Source: Limosilactobacillus balticus (GTDB taxonomy: Bacteria; Bacillota; Bacilli; Lactobacillales; Lactobacillaceae). From it: a stretch of 64,000 nucleotides of DNA. Below are positions 1 to 8,849 of this stretch, piece after piece (the first letter of the stretch is position 1; each line of letters begins with the position of its first letter). Where the stretch lies: assembly GCF_014145615.1 (NCBI RefSeq), contig NZ_JACIVH010000065.1, forward strand, positions 67,001 through 131,000, given 5' to 3'. A program made the translations under genes and the position numbers. The notes beneath the pieces were generated by a model. It saw only the letters and a list, made by a program, of their open reading frames with translations. It did no database searches and was not told the DNA's origin.

Positions 1-246
1 TCAGACGGAACCGTTGGCGAAATTGGTGGAATTGACAAGAAAGTAATCGCTGCGCACCGTGCGGGAGCCACTATTTTCTTTGCCCCTTATATAAAACCAA
101 CGAAAGAGATTCTTAAGTATGAAGAAGGTCATCTGACTAATTATCAAATGGCTAAAAAAGCAGCTAAGAAATATGCACCGGGAATGAAGGTTGTCCCTGT
201 CACTTCCTTTGACGAAGCAGTGAAATATTTACAAACGCATAAGTAA
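1..246 (+). CDS. SepM/YlbL-type PDZ-Lon serine protease, C-terminal part
   Basis: The first 81 codons in frame 1 are the end of a gene that begins before the window. The segment has the GTVGEIGGIDKK pattern around the catalytic lysine of Lon-type (S16) proteases, followed by AAHRAGA. It lies directly upstream of comEA, as the SepM/YlbL membrane proteases often do in lactobacilli. The catalytic serine, PDZ domain and N-terminal membrane anchor would lie outside the window. The family assignment rests on the lysine region and the context. Confidence 0.8.
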   Translation, partial: SDGTVGEIGGIDKKVIAAHRAGATIFFAPYIKPTKEILKYEEGHLTNYQMAKKAAKKYAPGMKVVPVTSFDEAVKYLQTHK

Positions 247-250
247 ATTG

Positions 251-288
251 AAAAGCAAGAGGCAAAATGAAGGCCTCTTGCTTTTTTT
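251..288 (+). terminator. Rho-independent terminator after the SepM-type gene
   Basis: Perfect 9-bp stem GCAAGAGGC / GCCTCTTGC (255-263 with 273-281) followed by a run of T. It separates the protease gene from comEA. Confidence 0.9.
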
Positions 289-339
289 AATGCAAAATTG
301 ATTTTTTTACGTATTTATATTTATAGGGAGGTGAGAAAC

Positions 340-972
340 ATGCAGCAATTATCAGAATTATGGATAAAATATCGAGTACAAGTGCTGATGATAGTGATTG
401 CTGCAGCGGTTGGGGGATATTGGATACTTAATAAAAACAATAACGATGCTTTAATTTCAAATACCAATGCTGTTTTAACAAGTAGCGAAACAGGAAGCAG
501 TCTAACTTCTACCACTACAATGAAAGGAACCGTTGCAATTGATATAAAGGGTGCCGTAAAAATACCAGGTGTTTATGAGTTGAAAGCAGATGAGCGTGTC
601 AACGAAGCACTAAAAGCGGCAGGAGGATCACTACCCAATGCAGACTTGCGCCAGGTGAATCTTGCTAAACAATTAACAGATCAGCAAATGATCTATATTC
701 CGTTTCAAGGCGAAACTCCGACAGCTCCTAGTAGTACAGAACCGTCAGTAGCTAATAATGAAAGTGGGAGTGATGGTTCTGCAAAAATAAATTTAAATAC
801 TGCTACCAAAGAACAACTATGTCAAATTACTGGAATTGGCGATAAAAAAGCGGATTTGATATTACAATACCGACAAGAACACGGTCAATTTAAGAGTGTT
901 GATGAACTTAAAGAAATAAATGGCTTTGGCGAAAAAACTGTTGCTAAACTAAAAGATCATCTATCTATCTAG
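340..972 (+). CDS. comEA: Competence protein ComEA, DNA receptor
   Basis: Membrane-anchored double-stranded DNA receptor of the transformation machinery. The 210-residue protein has one N-terminal membrane segment (about 12-29), a SLBB-like domain (IDIKGAVKIPGVY, about 63-120) and a C-terminal pair of helix-hairpin-helix motifs (INLNTATKEQL ... GIGDKKA ... INGFGEKT). ATG 340 was chosen over an in-frame upstream TTG at 298 because GGGAGGTG lies 5-13 bases before it. It is followed by comEB and comEC, the usual comE order. The sequence looks intact; whether it is expressed cannot be read from it. Confidence 0.93.
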   Translation: MQQLSELWIKYRVQVLMIVIAAAVGGYWILNKNNNDALISNTNAVLTSSETGSSLTSTTTMKGTVAIDIKGAVKIPGVYELKADERVNEALKAAGGSLPNADLRQVNLAKQLTDQQMIYIPFQGETPTAPSSTEPSVANNESGSDGSAKINLNTATKEQLCQITGIGDKKADLILQYRQEHGQFKSVDELKEINGFGEKTVAKLKDHLSI

Positions 973-1035
973 TTTTTATTTTTTTGATGAAGATATTTGC
1001 TATACTATATTTCGAATATAGAGGAGTGAAATAAT

Positions 1036-1521
1036 ATGAAATCGAGAATTGATTGGGACCAATATTTTATGATTCAGGCAGCCTTATTGGCGTCGCGAAG
1101 TACCTGTAACCGCCTTTCAGTAGGTGCAGTTTTAGTTCGTGATAAACGGATAATTGCTGGTGGATACAATGGATCAGTTGCTGGCGATGCACATTGTATT
1201 GATGAAGGCTGTTATTTACGTGACGGACATTGTGTGCGAACTATTCATGCAGAAATGAATGCTCTATTGCAGTGTGCTAAGTTTGGTATCTCTGCTGATG
1301 GGGCAAGTATTTATGTAACGGATTTTCCTTGCTTACAATGTACCAAAAGTTTATTGCAGACTGGAATTAAGGAGATAAATTATATCCGTAATTATCACAA
1401 TGATGATTATGCAATGAAATTACTTAAATTAAAAAATATTGCGCTTCATCAGATTAAACTAGATAGTGATATTTTAGAAGAGGTCGATCTGGACCAATAT
1501 ATTAATCCAGATCAAAAATAG
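1036..1521 (+). CDS. comEB: ComE operon protein 2, dCMP deaminase family
   Basis: Zinc-dependent cytidine/deoxycytidylate deaminase-like protein of 161 residues. The zinc and catalytic residues are visible as HAE (H71, E73) and PCLQC (C99, C102). Start ATG 1036 follows GAGGAG by 8 bases. An extended -10 element (TGC-TATACT, 998-1006) suggests its own promoter after comEA. The family makes dUMP from dCMP; its role in competence is not settled. The next gene, comEC, is in the same reading frame directly after the TAG stop at 1519-1521. Confidence 0.93.
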   Translation: MKSRIDWDQYFMIQAALLASRSTCNRLSVGAVLVRDKRIIAGGYNGSVAGDAHCIDEGCYLRDGHCVRTIHAEMNALLQCAKFGISADGASIYVTDFPCLQCTKSLLQTGIKEINYIRNYHNDDYAMKLLKLKNIALHQIKLDSDILEEVDLDQYINPDQK

Positions 1522-1596
1522 ATTATTCAACACTTTTGGTTTTTCCCTGCGATAATTGCAAGTTTAGTAGCAGTTAGTTTTTTTAGTTCATATTGG

Positions 1597-3798
1597 TTGA
1601 TTTTTCTTTTAATTGCTTTATTTTATCGAATTGCTATATTAAAAAGGCCAGTAGTACTTGGAGTTGGAGTGCTGACATGTTTATTGATGGTGATTTTGTG
1701 TTACGGTTTACAAAAAAATTGGGCAACGATTACGGCAAATAAGCAAATGGAAGTTACTAAAAGAATATTAGTTTACCCTGACGAATTAAAGTTTAATGGA
1801 AATTTTATGACAGGAACTGCAGTTGATATTCAAACCGGACAACGTGAAACAATAACGATGTCGTTTAAGTCACCCCAGATGCTAAAAAATATTGATAAGC
1901 TTACAACACCATCGATATGGTTTATTAAGGGGCAGTTAAAACCGATTATTCCCCGTACAAATGAAAATCAATTTGATAACTTAACTTATAACCACCATCG
2001 TCGGATTTGTAATCAAGTTCAAATTAACCAGATAGGGCAAATAGCTAGGCAAAAAAGAGGAATGATTGGCTGGTGTCATACATTAAGAAAACAACTCAGC
2101 CTCTACTTTGAAACCTTACCGACTCCTCTTAGTGCATATTGCCAACAATTAATAATTGGTAGTAGCAATGACGATTCCGGCGAATTAATGGTAAGTATCA
2201 AAAGGCTTGGTCTGCTTCACCTTTTTTGTATTTCAGGAATGCATATTGTTCTTTTTACTGATTTATTCCGGCGATTGTTAGTTTATTTGTGGTGGCGTAA
2301 AGAATCAATTGATTTATTTTTAATTATCATTTTACCGTTTTATCTTATTATTGGTGGTGGAGCAACAAGCTTAATAAGAGCAACCATTATGGCTGAACTT
2401 GGTCTTCTTCATCGATATTTAAATTTAGACCGTCTCGATGGGTGGGCACTGAGCTTATTAATTGGATTAGTTATTGACCCGTTGCTATTGCTTACATTAG
2501 GCGGTCAATTAAGCTATTTACTTTCTTTTATTCTTCAAGTTCTTCCAGAATCAGTACGCGGTTTTAAGCAGTCTTTATTATTGAATTTAATTAGTTTACC
2601 TTCCTTATTGAGCTATGTATATGAGGTTCATCTTCTGAGCTTTGGGGTTAGTTATTTAATAATTCCACTGTTTTCTACAGTTGTTTTTCCGGCGGTCTTG
2701 GTTGGAGCGCTTAGTTTTAGACTTATTGCGTCACTAACCTATCTAATTAATACTGGGTTAAAATGCTTTCAATATATTTTAAATTGGTTATCTGATTTTC
2801 CCGGAATGATTCATTTTGGGAAGCCACCATTAATTTTGGCCTTTCTATTATTTGCTGCATCGTTACTTGTCATTTCTCAAGATACATCTTTAAAATCATG
2901 GAAAATATTAGCCCTATTGTATGTAATTACTGGGGGGATAATTCATTTTCCGTTTAATGGTGAGGTTACTTTTGTTGATATTGGGCAGGGAGATTCAATA
3001 ATTATTAGAGAACCTTTTAATCGACGAGTAACAATGATTGACACAGGAGGAAAATTAAATTTTAAAAAGCCAAATTGGGCGATTTCAAAGCACTCTCAAG
3101 ATGATGCTCAACGAATAACCATTAATTATTTGAAAAGTAAAGGTATCAGGCGGATTGATAATATTTGTTTAACTCATCATGATGCAGATCATATCGGCTA
3201 TTTAACAACAATTTTGGATAATATAGCGGTGAAAAGACTGATTGTACCAGCAGGGATGGAAAAACAACCAGCACTTCTTAATAAAGTAAGGACTGCTGAA
3301 AAGTCATCGCCAGCGATAGTTCCGGTGACTGATGATGTTAGGTTGCCGTCATTTCCATTACAAATTTTACATCCTTTTGTTCCAGGAGAGGGGAAAAATG
3401 AAGATTCTTTAGTGTTAGCTGGGACATTTGGCGGAAAAAGATTTCTGTTTACTGGAGATTTAGATCAGGAAAATGAAGAAAAGATTGTTCGAAAGTATTC
3501 ACAACTAAAAATAGATATCTTAAAAGCTGGGCATCATGGCAGTAAAACTGCTAGTAGTTATTCATTTTTACAGACAATTGCTCCTAAGTATGCGATAATT
3601 TCAGCTGGAAGATTTAATAGGTACCATCATCCTGATGAAATAACGATAAGGAATTTTCAAAAATTAAATATTAATTACTTATCAACGCAACAATTTGGGA
3701 TGATACAATATGTATACCATGGTCAAAATGGAAAAATAAAAACAACCTTGAGGGGAGATGAGACAAGTTGGACATTGCCCAATTATCTACACAATTAA
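1597..3798 (+). CDS. comEC: ComEC/Rec2 DNA uptake channel
   Basis: Polytopic membrane channel that takes single-stranded transforming DNA into the cytoplasm. From TTG 1597 it has 733 residues: N-terminal hydrophobic segments, the Competence domain (FCISGMH near residue 206, then many membrane segments) and a C-terminal metallo-beta-lactamase-like domain (VDIGQGDS, LTHHDADHIG near 525, HHGSKT near 645). TTG 1597 is the first conventional start but has no Shine-Dalgarno. The frame stays open back to 1522, directly after the comEB stop, and that 25-codon stretch (IIQHFWFFPAII...) looks like a genuine first membrane segment, so the true start is unclear. The end overlaps holA by 31 bases. Confidence 0.9.
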   Translation: MIFLLIALFYRIAILKRPVVLGVGVLTCLLMVILCYGLQKNWATITANKQMEVTKRILVYPDELKFNGNFMTGTAVDIQTGQRETITMSFKSPQMLKNIDKLTTPSIWFIKGQLKPIIPRTNENQFDNLTYNHHRRICNQVQINQIGQIARQKRGMIGWCHTLRKQLSLYFETLPTPLSAYCQQLIIGSSNDDSGELMVSIKRLGLLHLFCISGMHIVLFTDLFRRLLVYLWWRKESIDLFLIIILPFYLIIGGGATSLIRATIMAELGLLHRYLNLDRLDGWALSLLIGLVIDPLLLLTLGGQLSYLLSFILQVLPESVRGFKQSLLLNLISLPSLLSYVYEVHLLSFGVSYLIIPLFSTVVFPAVLVGALSFRLIASLTYLINTGLKCFQYILNWLSDFPGMIHFGKPPLILAFLLFAASLLVISQDTSLKSWKILALLYVITGGIIHFPFNGEVTFVDIGQGDSIIIREPFNRRVTMIDTGGKLNFKKPNWAISKHSQDDAQRITINYLKSKGIRRIDNICLTHHDADHIGYLTTILDNIAVKRLIVPAGMEKQPALLNKVRTAEKSSPAIVPVTDDVRLPSFPLQILHPFVPGEGKNEDSLVLAGTFGGKRFLFTGDLDQENEEKIVRKYSQLKIDILKAGHHGSKTASSYSFLQTIAPKYAIISAGRFNRYHHPDEITIRNFQKLNINYLSTQQFGMIQYVYHGQNGKIKTTLRGDETSWTLPNYLHN

Positions 3799-4805
3799 AA
3801 ACTAAAACCCCAGCAATGGTATATTTAATTTTAGGAAAACAACAGGTTCTTCAACAACAGGCAATTGATGCCTTTACAAGCCTTATTCCAGAAAATGAAC
3901 AGGTCATGAATGTTGGTCGATATGATATGGAAGCCACACCATTGGCAGTTGCTTTGGATGATGCGATGGCGACTCCATTTTTTGGTGAGCGACGATTAGT
4001 TATTATCAATAAACCGTTTTTCTTAACTGGTGAAAAAAAACATTCAAAAGTTGAACATGATTTGGACAGCTTAAAAAAGTACCTTGAACACCCAGAACCG
4101 TCTACAATTTTAATTTTTGCGGCCCCTTATGAAAAGCTTGATGGACGAAAAGGGATTGTAAAACAATTAAAGAAGACAGCGGTTTTAGTTGATGCTAGTC
4201 CACTTGATGAACCAGCAGCTCGTCAAAGAGTGAGGACTCAACTGTCAACTGCTGGTTTTGAAATATCAGAAGCCGCTTTGGATGAGTTGGTTCAACGAAC
4301 TAATGCGGATTATGGGATGATGGATGCAAGCTTAACTAAATTAAAGATTTTAGCTTATCATGAAAAAAAGATTGATCAAAACATGGTAGCCGCTCTAGTT
4401 CCACAATCGTTAGATGAAAATGTCTTTGATTTAGTCACTGCGGTTCTTAAGCATAATCAAATAAAAGCCTTAGATCTCTATCAACAGCTACTAGCAGGCC
4501 AACAGCCACCGTTAAGGATTAATGCGGTGCTAGTAGGCCAGTTTCGGCTGCTGATTCAAATAAAAGTATTAAGCAAACGCGGCCTTACGCAAGGGAGTCT
4601 TGCAAGTCAGCTTAATGTCCATCCTTATCGGATTAAATTAGGATTAAAAACTGTGCGTGATTTTTCGATGCAGGCGTTGGAGAATGCCTATTTGGGGTTG
4701 ATTCGTATTGAACAATCTTTGAAAACAACCCAACGCGATCCATCACTTTTGTTTCAGTTATTTATGTTGCAGTATTCTCAGCAGAGCAAAAAAGCAGGAG
4801 CGTGA
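3768..4805 (+). CDS. holA: DNA polymerase III delta subunit
   Basis: Clamp-loader delta subunit, which opens the beta sliding clamp. At 345 residues it has the usual length, beginning with the YLILGKQQ strand of the degenerate AAA+ domain and ending in the helical collar domain (SLLFQLFML). The TTG start at 3768 is supported by AGGGGAG about 10 bases upstream and lies inside the end of comEC, so translation is probably coupled. It is the last gene of the run and is followed by a strong terminator. Confidence 0.92.
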   Translation: MDIAQLSTQLKTKTPAMVYLILGKQQVLQQQAIDAFTSLIPENEQVMNVGRYDMEATPLAVALDDAMATPFFGERRLVIINKPFFLTGEKKHSKVEHDLDSLKKYLEHPEPSTILIFAAPYEKLDGRKGIVKQLKKTAVLVDASPLDEPAARQRVRTQLSTAGFEISEAALDELVQRTNADYGMMDASLTKLKILAYHEKKIDQNMVAALVPQSLDENVFDLVTAVLKHNQIKALDLYQQLLAGQQPPLRINAVLVGQFRLLIQIKVLSKRGLTQGSLASQLNVHPYRIKLGLKTVRDFSMQALENAYLGLIRIEQSLKTTQRDPSLLFQLFMLQYSQQSKKAGA

Positions 4806-4810
4806 GATAC

Positions 4811-4854
4811 ACAAAAAGAGGATAAGAAAATTTGCTTTCTTATCCTCTTTTTGT
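4811..4854. terminator. Bidirectional terminator between holA and rpsT
   Basis: Long perfect stem, ACAAAAAGAGGATAAGAAA pairing with its complement around a short loop, with A and T tracts on both sides. It serves convergent holA and rpsT. Confidence 0.9.
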
Positions 4855-4870
4855 GAAAAGTTAAAAATAA

Positions 4871-4900
4871 AAAAGCAACTAAATTAATAGTTGCTTTTTT
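4871..4900 (-). terminator. rpsT terminator
   Basis: AAAAGCAACT / AGTTGCTTTTTT stem immediately downstream of the rpsT stop, read on the minus strand. Confidence 0.85.
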
Positions 4901-4901
4901 A

Positions 4902-5156
4902 TTACTTAGCGTAACGTGCTGAGAGACGTGACTTGTCACGTGCAGCCTTGTTAGCCTTGATAAGGCCCTTAGAGTGGGCACGGTCAATTGCTGAGATAGC
5001 AGCCTTGTACAAGTCGTCAAGGTTATCTGCGCCAGCAAGCTTTGCCTTATCGAACTTCTTAATAGCAGTCCGCATTTGGCTTAATTGTGAAGCGTTACGT
5101 GCTTCAGCTTTTTCACTAGTACGAACACGTTCAATTGCTGATTTGATAATTGGCAT
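4902..5156 (-). CDS. rpsT: 30S ribosomal protein S20
   Basis: Small basic ribosomal protein of 84 residues that binds 16S rRNA. It begins [12 protein letters not shown], with the K-SA-KR-RTSEKA layout typical of S20, and has a helical Ala/Lys-rich body. ATG 5156 was chosen because GGAGGTG sits 6 bases upstream; an earlier in-frame GTG is part of that Shine-Dalgarno. It is divergent from rpsO, a common arrangement in lactobacilli. Confidence 0.96.
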   Translation of the reverse strand: MPIIKSAIERVRTSEKAEARNASQLSQMRTAIKKFDKAKLAGADNLDDLYKAAISAIDRAHSKGLIKANKAARDKSRLSARYAK

Positions 5157-5210
5157 GAGTTTCACCTCCGTTACCCGATTTTCAGTTGACCAGAATTTTC
5201 AACATTTGTC

Positions 5211-5239
5211 ATTATACAAAAGACTAGCGAGCAATGCAA
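5211..5239 (-). promoter_or_regulatory. rpsT sigma-A promoter
   Basis: On the minus strand, TTGCAT (5239-5234) and TATAAT (5216-5211) are separated by 17 bases, about 55 bases before the rpsT start. Confidence 0.75.
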
Positions 5240-5277
5240 TAGCTAACGACGATCAAGTCAAAATTTCACAGAAATAG

Positions 5278-5306
5278 TTGCAACATTGATAAATTTTATG
5301 TATATT
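5278..5306 (+). promoter_or_regulatory. rpsO sigma-A promoter
   Basis: TTGCAA (5278-5283), a 17-base spacer, then TATATT (5301-5306). The transcript would have a leader of roughly 105 bases before rpsO, long enough for S15 autoregulatory structure, although I could not fold it convincingly. Confidence 0.7.
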
Positions 5307-5418
5307 TATATAGGTTACTTCAAGCGAGTAATTTAATTGCCTCTTCTCAGTTTAGCGATCCTCACCGACGTTATACTTAGATCTTAGGCGCATTAATATT
5401 GAAAGGTGGGAAAATAGC

Positions 5419-5688
5419 ATGGCTATTTCAAAAGAACGTAAAGATCAAATTATTAAGGAATTCGCAACTCACGAAGGAGATACTGGTTCTACTCAAGTTC
5501 AAGTTGCTGTTTTAACTGCTGACATCAACGAATTGAACGATCACCTTCGTACACACAAGCACGATTACCATTCACAACGTGGTTTAATGAAGAAGATTGG
5601 TCACCGTCGTAACTTATTAGCTTACTTACGTCGGACTGATTTACCTGCTTACCGTGAACTTATCCAAAAGTTAGGTTTACGTCGGTAA
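5419..5688 (+). CDS. rpsO: 30S ribosomal protein S15
   Basis: Ribosomal protein of 89 residues with the standard S15 landmarks: the GDTGS segment (residues 20-24), [14 protein letters not shown], and the C-terminal [10 protein letters not shown]. Start ATG 5419 follows GAAAGGTGGG. It is monocistronic, with its own promoter and a terminator behind it. In many Gram-positives rpsO precedes pnp; here an RNase J gene comes next. Confidence 0.97.
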   Translation: MAISKERKDQIIKEFATHEGDTGSTQVQVAVLTADINELNDHLRTHKHDYHSQRGLMKKIGHRRNLLAYLRRTDLPAYRELIQKLGLRR

Positions 5689-5703
5689 TATTTTACTATC
5701 AAA

Positions 5704-5741
5704 GCACTTTGCCTTTTATATGGAGGCAAGGTGTTTTTTGT
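5704..5741 (+). terminator. rpsO terminator
   Basis: GCACTTTGCCT / AGGCAAGGTG stem followed by TTTTTTG. Confidence 0.85.
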
Positions 5742-5868
5742 TTTTACTCCATTATTTCCACTGATTGTGGTAAGATATTTATAACTATAATGAACGATAT
5801 AAAATTCTTATCGCTACACATTGTAATCGATAAGGGGTTCAAAACTAAATATTAAAGGAGCCAAATCA

Positions 5869-7650
5869 ATGGATAATAATATTAAAATTATTCCTTTTGG
5901 TGGTGTACGCGAAAATGGTAAAAATATGTACGCCGTTGAGTTTGAAGATCAAATCTTCATTTTGGATACTGGGTTAAAGTATCCTGAGAATGAATTAATG
6001 GGAATTGATGTTGTCATTCCTGACTGGGAATATCTTCGTGAACATAAGGACAAGATAGTCGGGGTATTCTTAACACATGGACATGCAGATTCGATTGGGG
6101 CACTCCCATATTTCTTGATGGACTTTAATGTCCCGGTATTTGGAAGCGAGATGACGATTGCCTTAGCAAAGTTGGCAGTTAAAAACCATAAGGAAGTTAA
6201 GAAGTTCAATGATTTCCATGTTGTGGACGCTTCAACAGCAATTGATTTTAATGATGTTACAGTTTCGTTCTTCCAGACAACCCATACTATTCCTGAAACT
6301 TTAGGGGTTGTTTTAGAAACCAAAGCAGGAAATATTGTTTATACCGGTGATTTTAAATTCGATCAAACAGCTAAAAAAGGCTATCAAACAGACCTTGCTC
6401 GCTTAGCAGAGATTGGATCACAAGGTGTATTAGCGCTTTTAAGTGATTCTGCTGGTGCCGGAATTACAGGTGCGTCTGCTCGTGAGCAAGATATTGGAGA
6501 TTACATTAAAGAAACCTTTAAATACCAAAACGGCCGGATTATTGTTGCTAGTGTAGCTTCAAATATTATGCGTGTACAGCAGATTATCAATGCTGCTGTT
6601 GCTGTTGGTCGTAAGATTGTTTTATCTGGTAAAGATATTGAACAAATTATTGATACAGCGATGTCTTTGGGGAAGTTACACTTGCCAGATGACTTATTTA
6701 TTAGTCGTAAGGAAGCAGAAAAACTCGAACCAAACCAAGTTGTTATTCTGGAAACTGGTAAAATGGGTGAACCGATTAAGTCATTACAGCAAATCGCAAA
6801 CGGTGATAATCCTAATTTACAGTTAACAAGTACTGATCTTGTCTTTGTTACTACTACTCCTTCTTATGCTCAGGAGACTGAGGTACAAAAGACAAAGGAT
6901 ATGATTTATCGTACGGGAGCAGAGGTTAAGTTTATTTCTGATGATTTGAATCCTTCTGGGCATGCTAATCAAAATGATGAACAGTTAATGTTGAACTTTA
7001 TGAAGCCTAAGTTCTTTATTCCGATTCAAGGTGAATATCGTTTGTTAGATCGTCATGCGGAATTAGCAGAAGAAGTAGGGGTTCCAAAAGAAAATATTTT
7101 CCTCGTTAATAAGGGGGATGTTCTAACTTACAAAAATGGTAAATTCCATGTTGGTGAACATATTGATGTAAGTAATACTATGATTGACGGTACAGGTGTC
7201 GGTGATATCGGCAATATTGTTTTGCGAGATCGACGTGTCCTGTCAGAGGATGGGATTTTTGTTGTGGTGGCAACTATCGATCGAAAAAAGAAAAAGATCG
7301 TTGCTCGACCACAAATTACGTCACGAGGATTCGTATTTGTAAAGACTAACCGTCAACTAATGCAACAGAGTGCTGACTTAGTTGAAAAGATTGTTCAAGA
7401 AAACCTAGATCAAAAAGAATTTGATTGGAGTCACTTGAAACAAGATGTTCGCGATAAATTAAACCGGTTCTTGTTTGATCAAACTAAACGGCATCCAGTT
7501 ATTTTGCCAGTTATTATGGAGATTAATCAGCATCAAAAGAAGATTAAAAACAATGCTGAGAAAAAGGAAGGAAAATCTGCAAAACCACGTTCGACTAAAG
7601 AACATCATCGTGGTCGTGGCAAAAAAAGAATGACAAAAGAAAAGAAGTAG
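5869..7650 (+). CDS. rnjB: Ribonuclease J2-type nuclease
   Basis: Metallo-beta-lactamase/beta-CASP RNase of 593 residues involved in mRNA decay and RNA maturation. The metal motif reads HGHADS (H70, H72, D74, S75), where the catalytic J1 paralogue has HGHxDH. Loss of that histidine, together with the place next to rpsO, points to the J2 paralogue. The beta-CASP domain follows, and the C-terminus is a Lys/Arg-rich tail (about 555-593) that may bind RNA. Start ATG 5869 follows AAAGGAG. J2 proteins usually work in a complex with J1, which is not in this window. Confidence 0.88.
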   Translation: MDNNIKIIPFGGVRENGKNMYAVEFEDQIFILDTGLKYPENELMGIDVVIPDWEYLREHKDKIVGVFLTHGHADSIGALPYFLMDFNVPVFGSEMTIALAKLAVKNHKEVKKFNDFHVVDASTAIDFNDVTVSFFQTTHTIPETLGVVLETKAGNIVYTGDFKFDQTAKKGYQTDLARLAEIGSQGVLALLSDSAGAGITGASAREQDIGDYIKETFKYQNGRIIVASVASNIMRVQQIINAAVAVGRKIVLSGKDIEQIIDTAMSLGKLHLPDDLFISRKEAEKLEPNQVVILETGKMGEPIKSLQQIANGDNPNLQLTSTDLVFVTTTPSYAQETEVQKTKDMIYRTGAEVKFISDDLNPSGHANQNDEQLMLNFMKPKFFIPIQGEYRLLDRHAELAEEVGVPKENIFLVNKGDVLTYKNGKFHVGEHIDVSNTMIDGTGVGDIGNIVLRDRRVLSEDGIFVVVATIDRKKKKIVARPQITSRGFVFVKTNRQLMQQSADLVEKIVQENLDQKEFDWSHLKQDVRDKLNRFLFDQTKRHPVILPVIMEINQHQKKIKNNAEKKEGKSAKPRSTKEHHRGRGKKRMTKEKK

Positions 7651-7676
7651 CTGTTTAATATAGGTAATGTAAAGGG

Positions 7677-7713
7677 GAGGCTGGGAGAAAACTTTCGTTT
7701 TTCTCCCAGCCTC
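7677..7713. repeat. GAGGCTGGGA hairpin repeat, copy 1 (terminator-like)
   Basis: Perfect 15-bp stem GAGGCTGGGAGAAAA (7677-7691) pairing with 7699-7713, directly after rnjB. The same core recurs at 11571-11606 and, less exactly, at 19270-19298. It probably terminates transcription, as its stem ends are A- and T-rich. Confidence 0.75.
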
Positions 7714-7765
7714 TGTTGTTTAACGAATAATTGGATAAGGTAATGAAATAAAAAGGGTGATAATA

Positions 7766-8671
7766 ATGAATGAGACCCAACAAGATCAATATCTCCAGGC
7801 CCAAAAATTAATTGCTGAAGAAAAGTGGCAAGAAGCTAGTGATATTCTGGAAGATCTTATAAGCGAGGTTGATGATTCAGAAATTGGTCGATTGACGATT
7901 GTTGCTTTGTATCATTCTCAACAATATACAAGGGCATGTACTTACTTGTTTGAATATTTAGAAGTAATGTTTGACAGCTTATCGGATGCTCAAATTGCCA
8001 TTAAAATTCTGTGTCAAAACGAATTATTTGTTTTAGCAAGACAGGTAATTAGTAGTCTTTCGCAATGGCAGGAAGATTTGCTAACAATTGTTACAATAGG
8101 TGAGGGAAAATCTCGTCAAGAGTACCAAGAGACATTACAAACACGGTTGCGAGACTTTTACCATTTAGGAGATTATCCTCTTGAAGAGCAGCAAAGTAGG
8201 CTGCAAGCAGCTTTTAAGCTTCCTTTAAATGAATTTATTACAGGCGCTAAATTCTTGCTTCGTGACCCTTACACTCATCCGTTAGTCAAGTCTAGTTTGG
8301 TTGAACTGCTTAGTAAGTTACAAGTTGTAGATCCAGTTACTGTTTATTGGCTAGATAAGAAAGAATATATAGTTGTACCAGCTGATATTCAGCCTTTAAA
8401 TTCATTGCCAATCGTTAGCGAAGGTAAGAGATTAATTACAGAAAAGTGTGGAAATCAAAACCCACAGACCGAAAAAATGGCAATTCAAGAATTTCAATTA
8501 CAGGTAATGTTTTTGTATCCGCGAATTAATCAGATTATTAAAGATGTTGATGAGTGGACAAATGTTTTAATTACTAGAATAGAAGGAAAGAAAGTCGCAA
8601 TAGATACAGTTTCTAGTATGTGGCAGGAACGACTAGGTAAGCAGATTGACGAATTAATAGAAAAACATTAG
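7766..8671 (+). CDS. TPR-like helical repeat protein, function unknown
   Basis: A 301-residue cytoplasmic protein with no membrane segment or signal peptide. The N-terminal half is a run of amphipathic helices resembling tetratricopeptide repeats (AQKLIAEEKWQEASDILEDL, then Y-x-R-A-x-Y elements), which suggests a protein-protein interaction scaffold. ATG 7766 was chosen since AAAGGGTGA lies 6-13 bases upstream; an in-frame GTG 7757 is part of that site. It lies between rnjB and tuf. I recall similar proteins in other lactobacilli at this place but know no function. Confidence 0.7.
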   Translation: MNETQQDQYLQAQKLIAEEKWQEASDILEDLISEVDDSEIGRLTIVALYHSQQYTRACTYLFEYLEVMFDSLSDAQIAIKILCQNELFVLARQVISSLSQWQEDLLTIVTIGEGKSRQEYQETLQTRLRDFYHLGDYPLEEQQSRLQAAFKLPLNEFITGAKFLLRDPYTHPLVKSSLVELLSKLQVVDPVTVYWLDKKEYIVVPADIQPLNSLPIVSEGKRLITEKCGNQNPQTEKMAIQEFQLQVMFLYPRINQIIKDVDEWTNVLITRIEGKKVAIDTVSSMWQERLGKQIDELIEKH

Positions 8672-8680
8672 TCAAATACA

Positions 8681-8709
8681 TTTACAAATGAACAGATAGT
8701 TGATATTAT
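8681..8709 (+). promoter_or_regulatory. tuf promoter
   Basis: TTTACA (8681-8686), a 17-base spacer and TATTAT (8704-8709) preceded by TGA, an extended -10. The leader would be about 135 bases. Confidence 0.7.
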
Positions 8710-8849
8710 ATTTAAGAATTCTTCTTCAGAGCCTAAGATTAAAGCTTTCAATTGGCGAAAAGAAGTTGTACAATATGTATAAGGGTATGTCAGTCGTCGA
8801 ATTAGATGATCTGGCATTATACTTGTAAATTATCAGGAGGTTTTCATTA

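Noticed and set aside
4933-5277. 114-codon plus-strand frame over rpsT
   Set aside because: Antisense to rpsT, which is unmistakable on the minus strand with promoter, Shine-Dalgarno and terminator.
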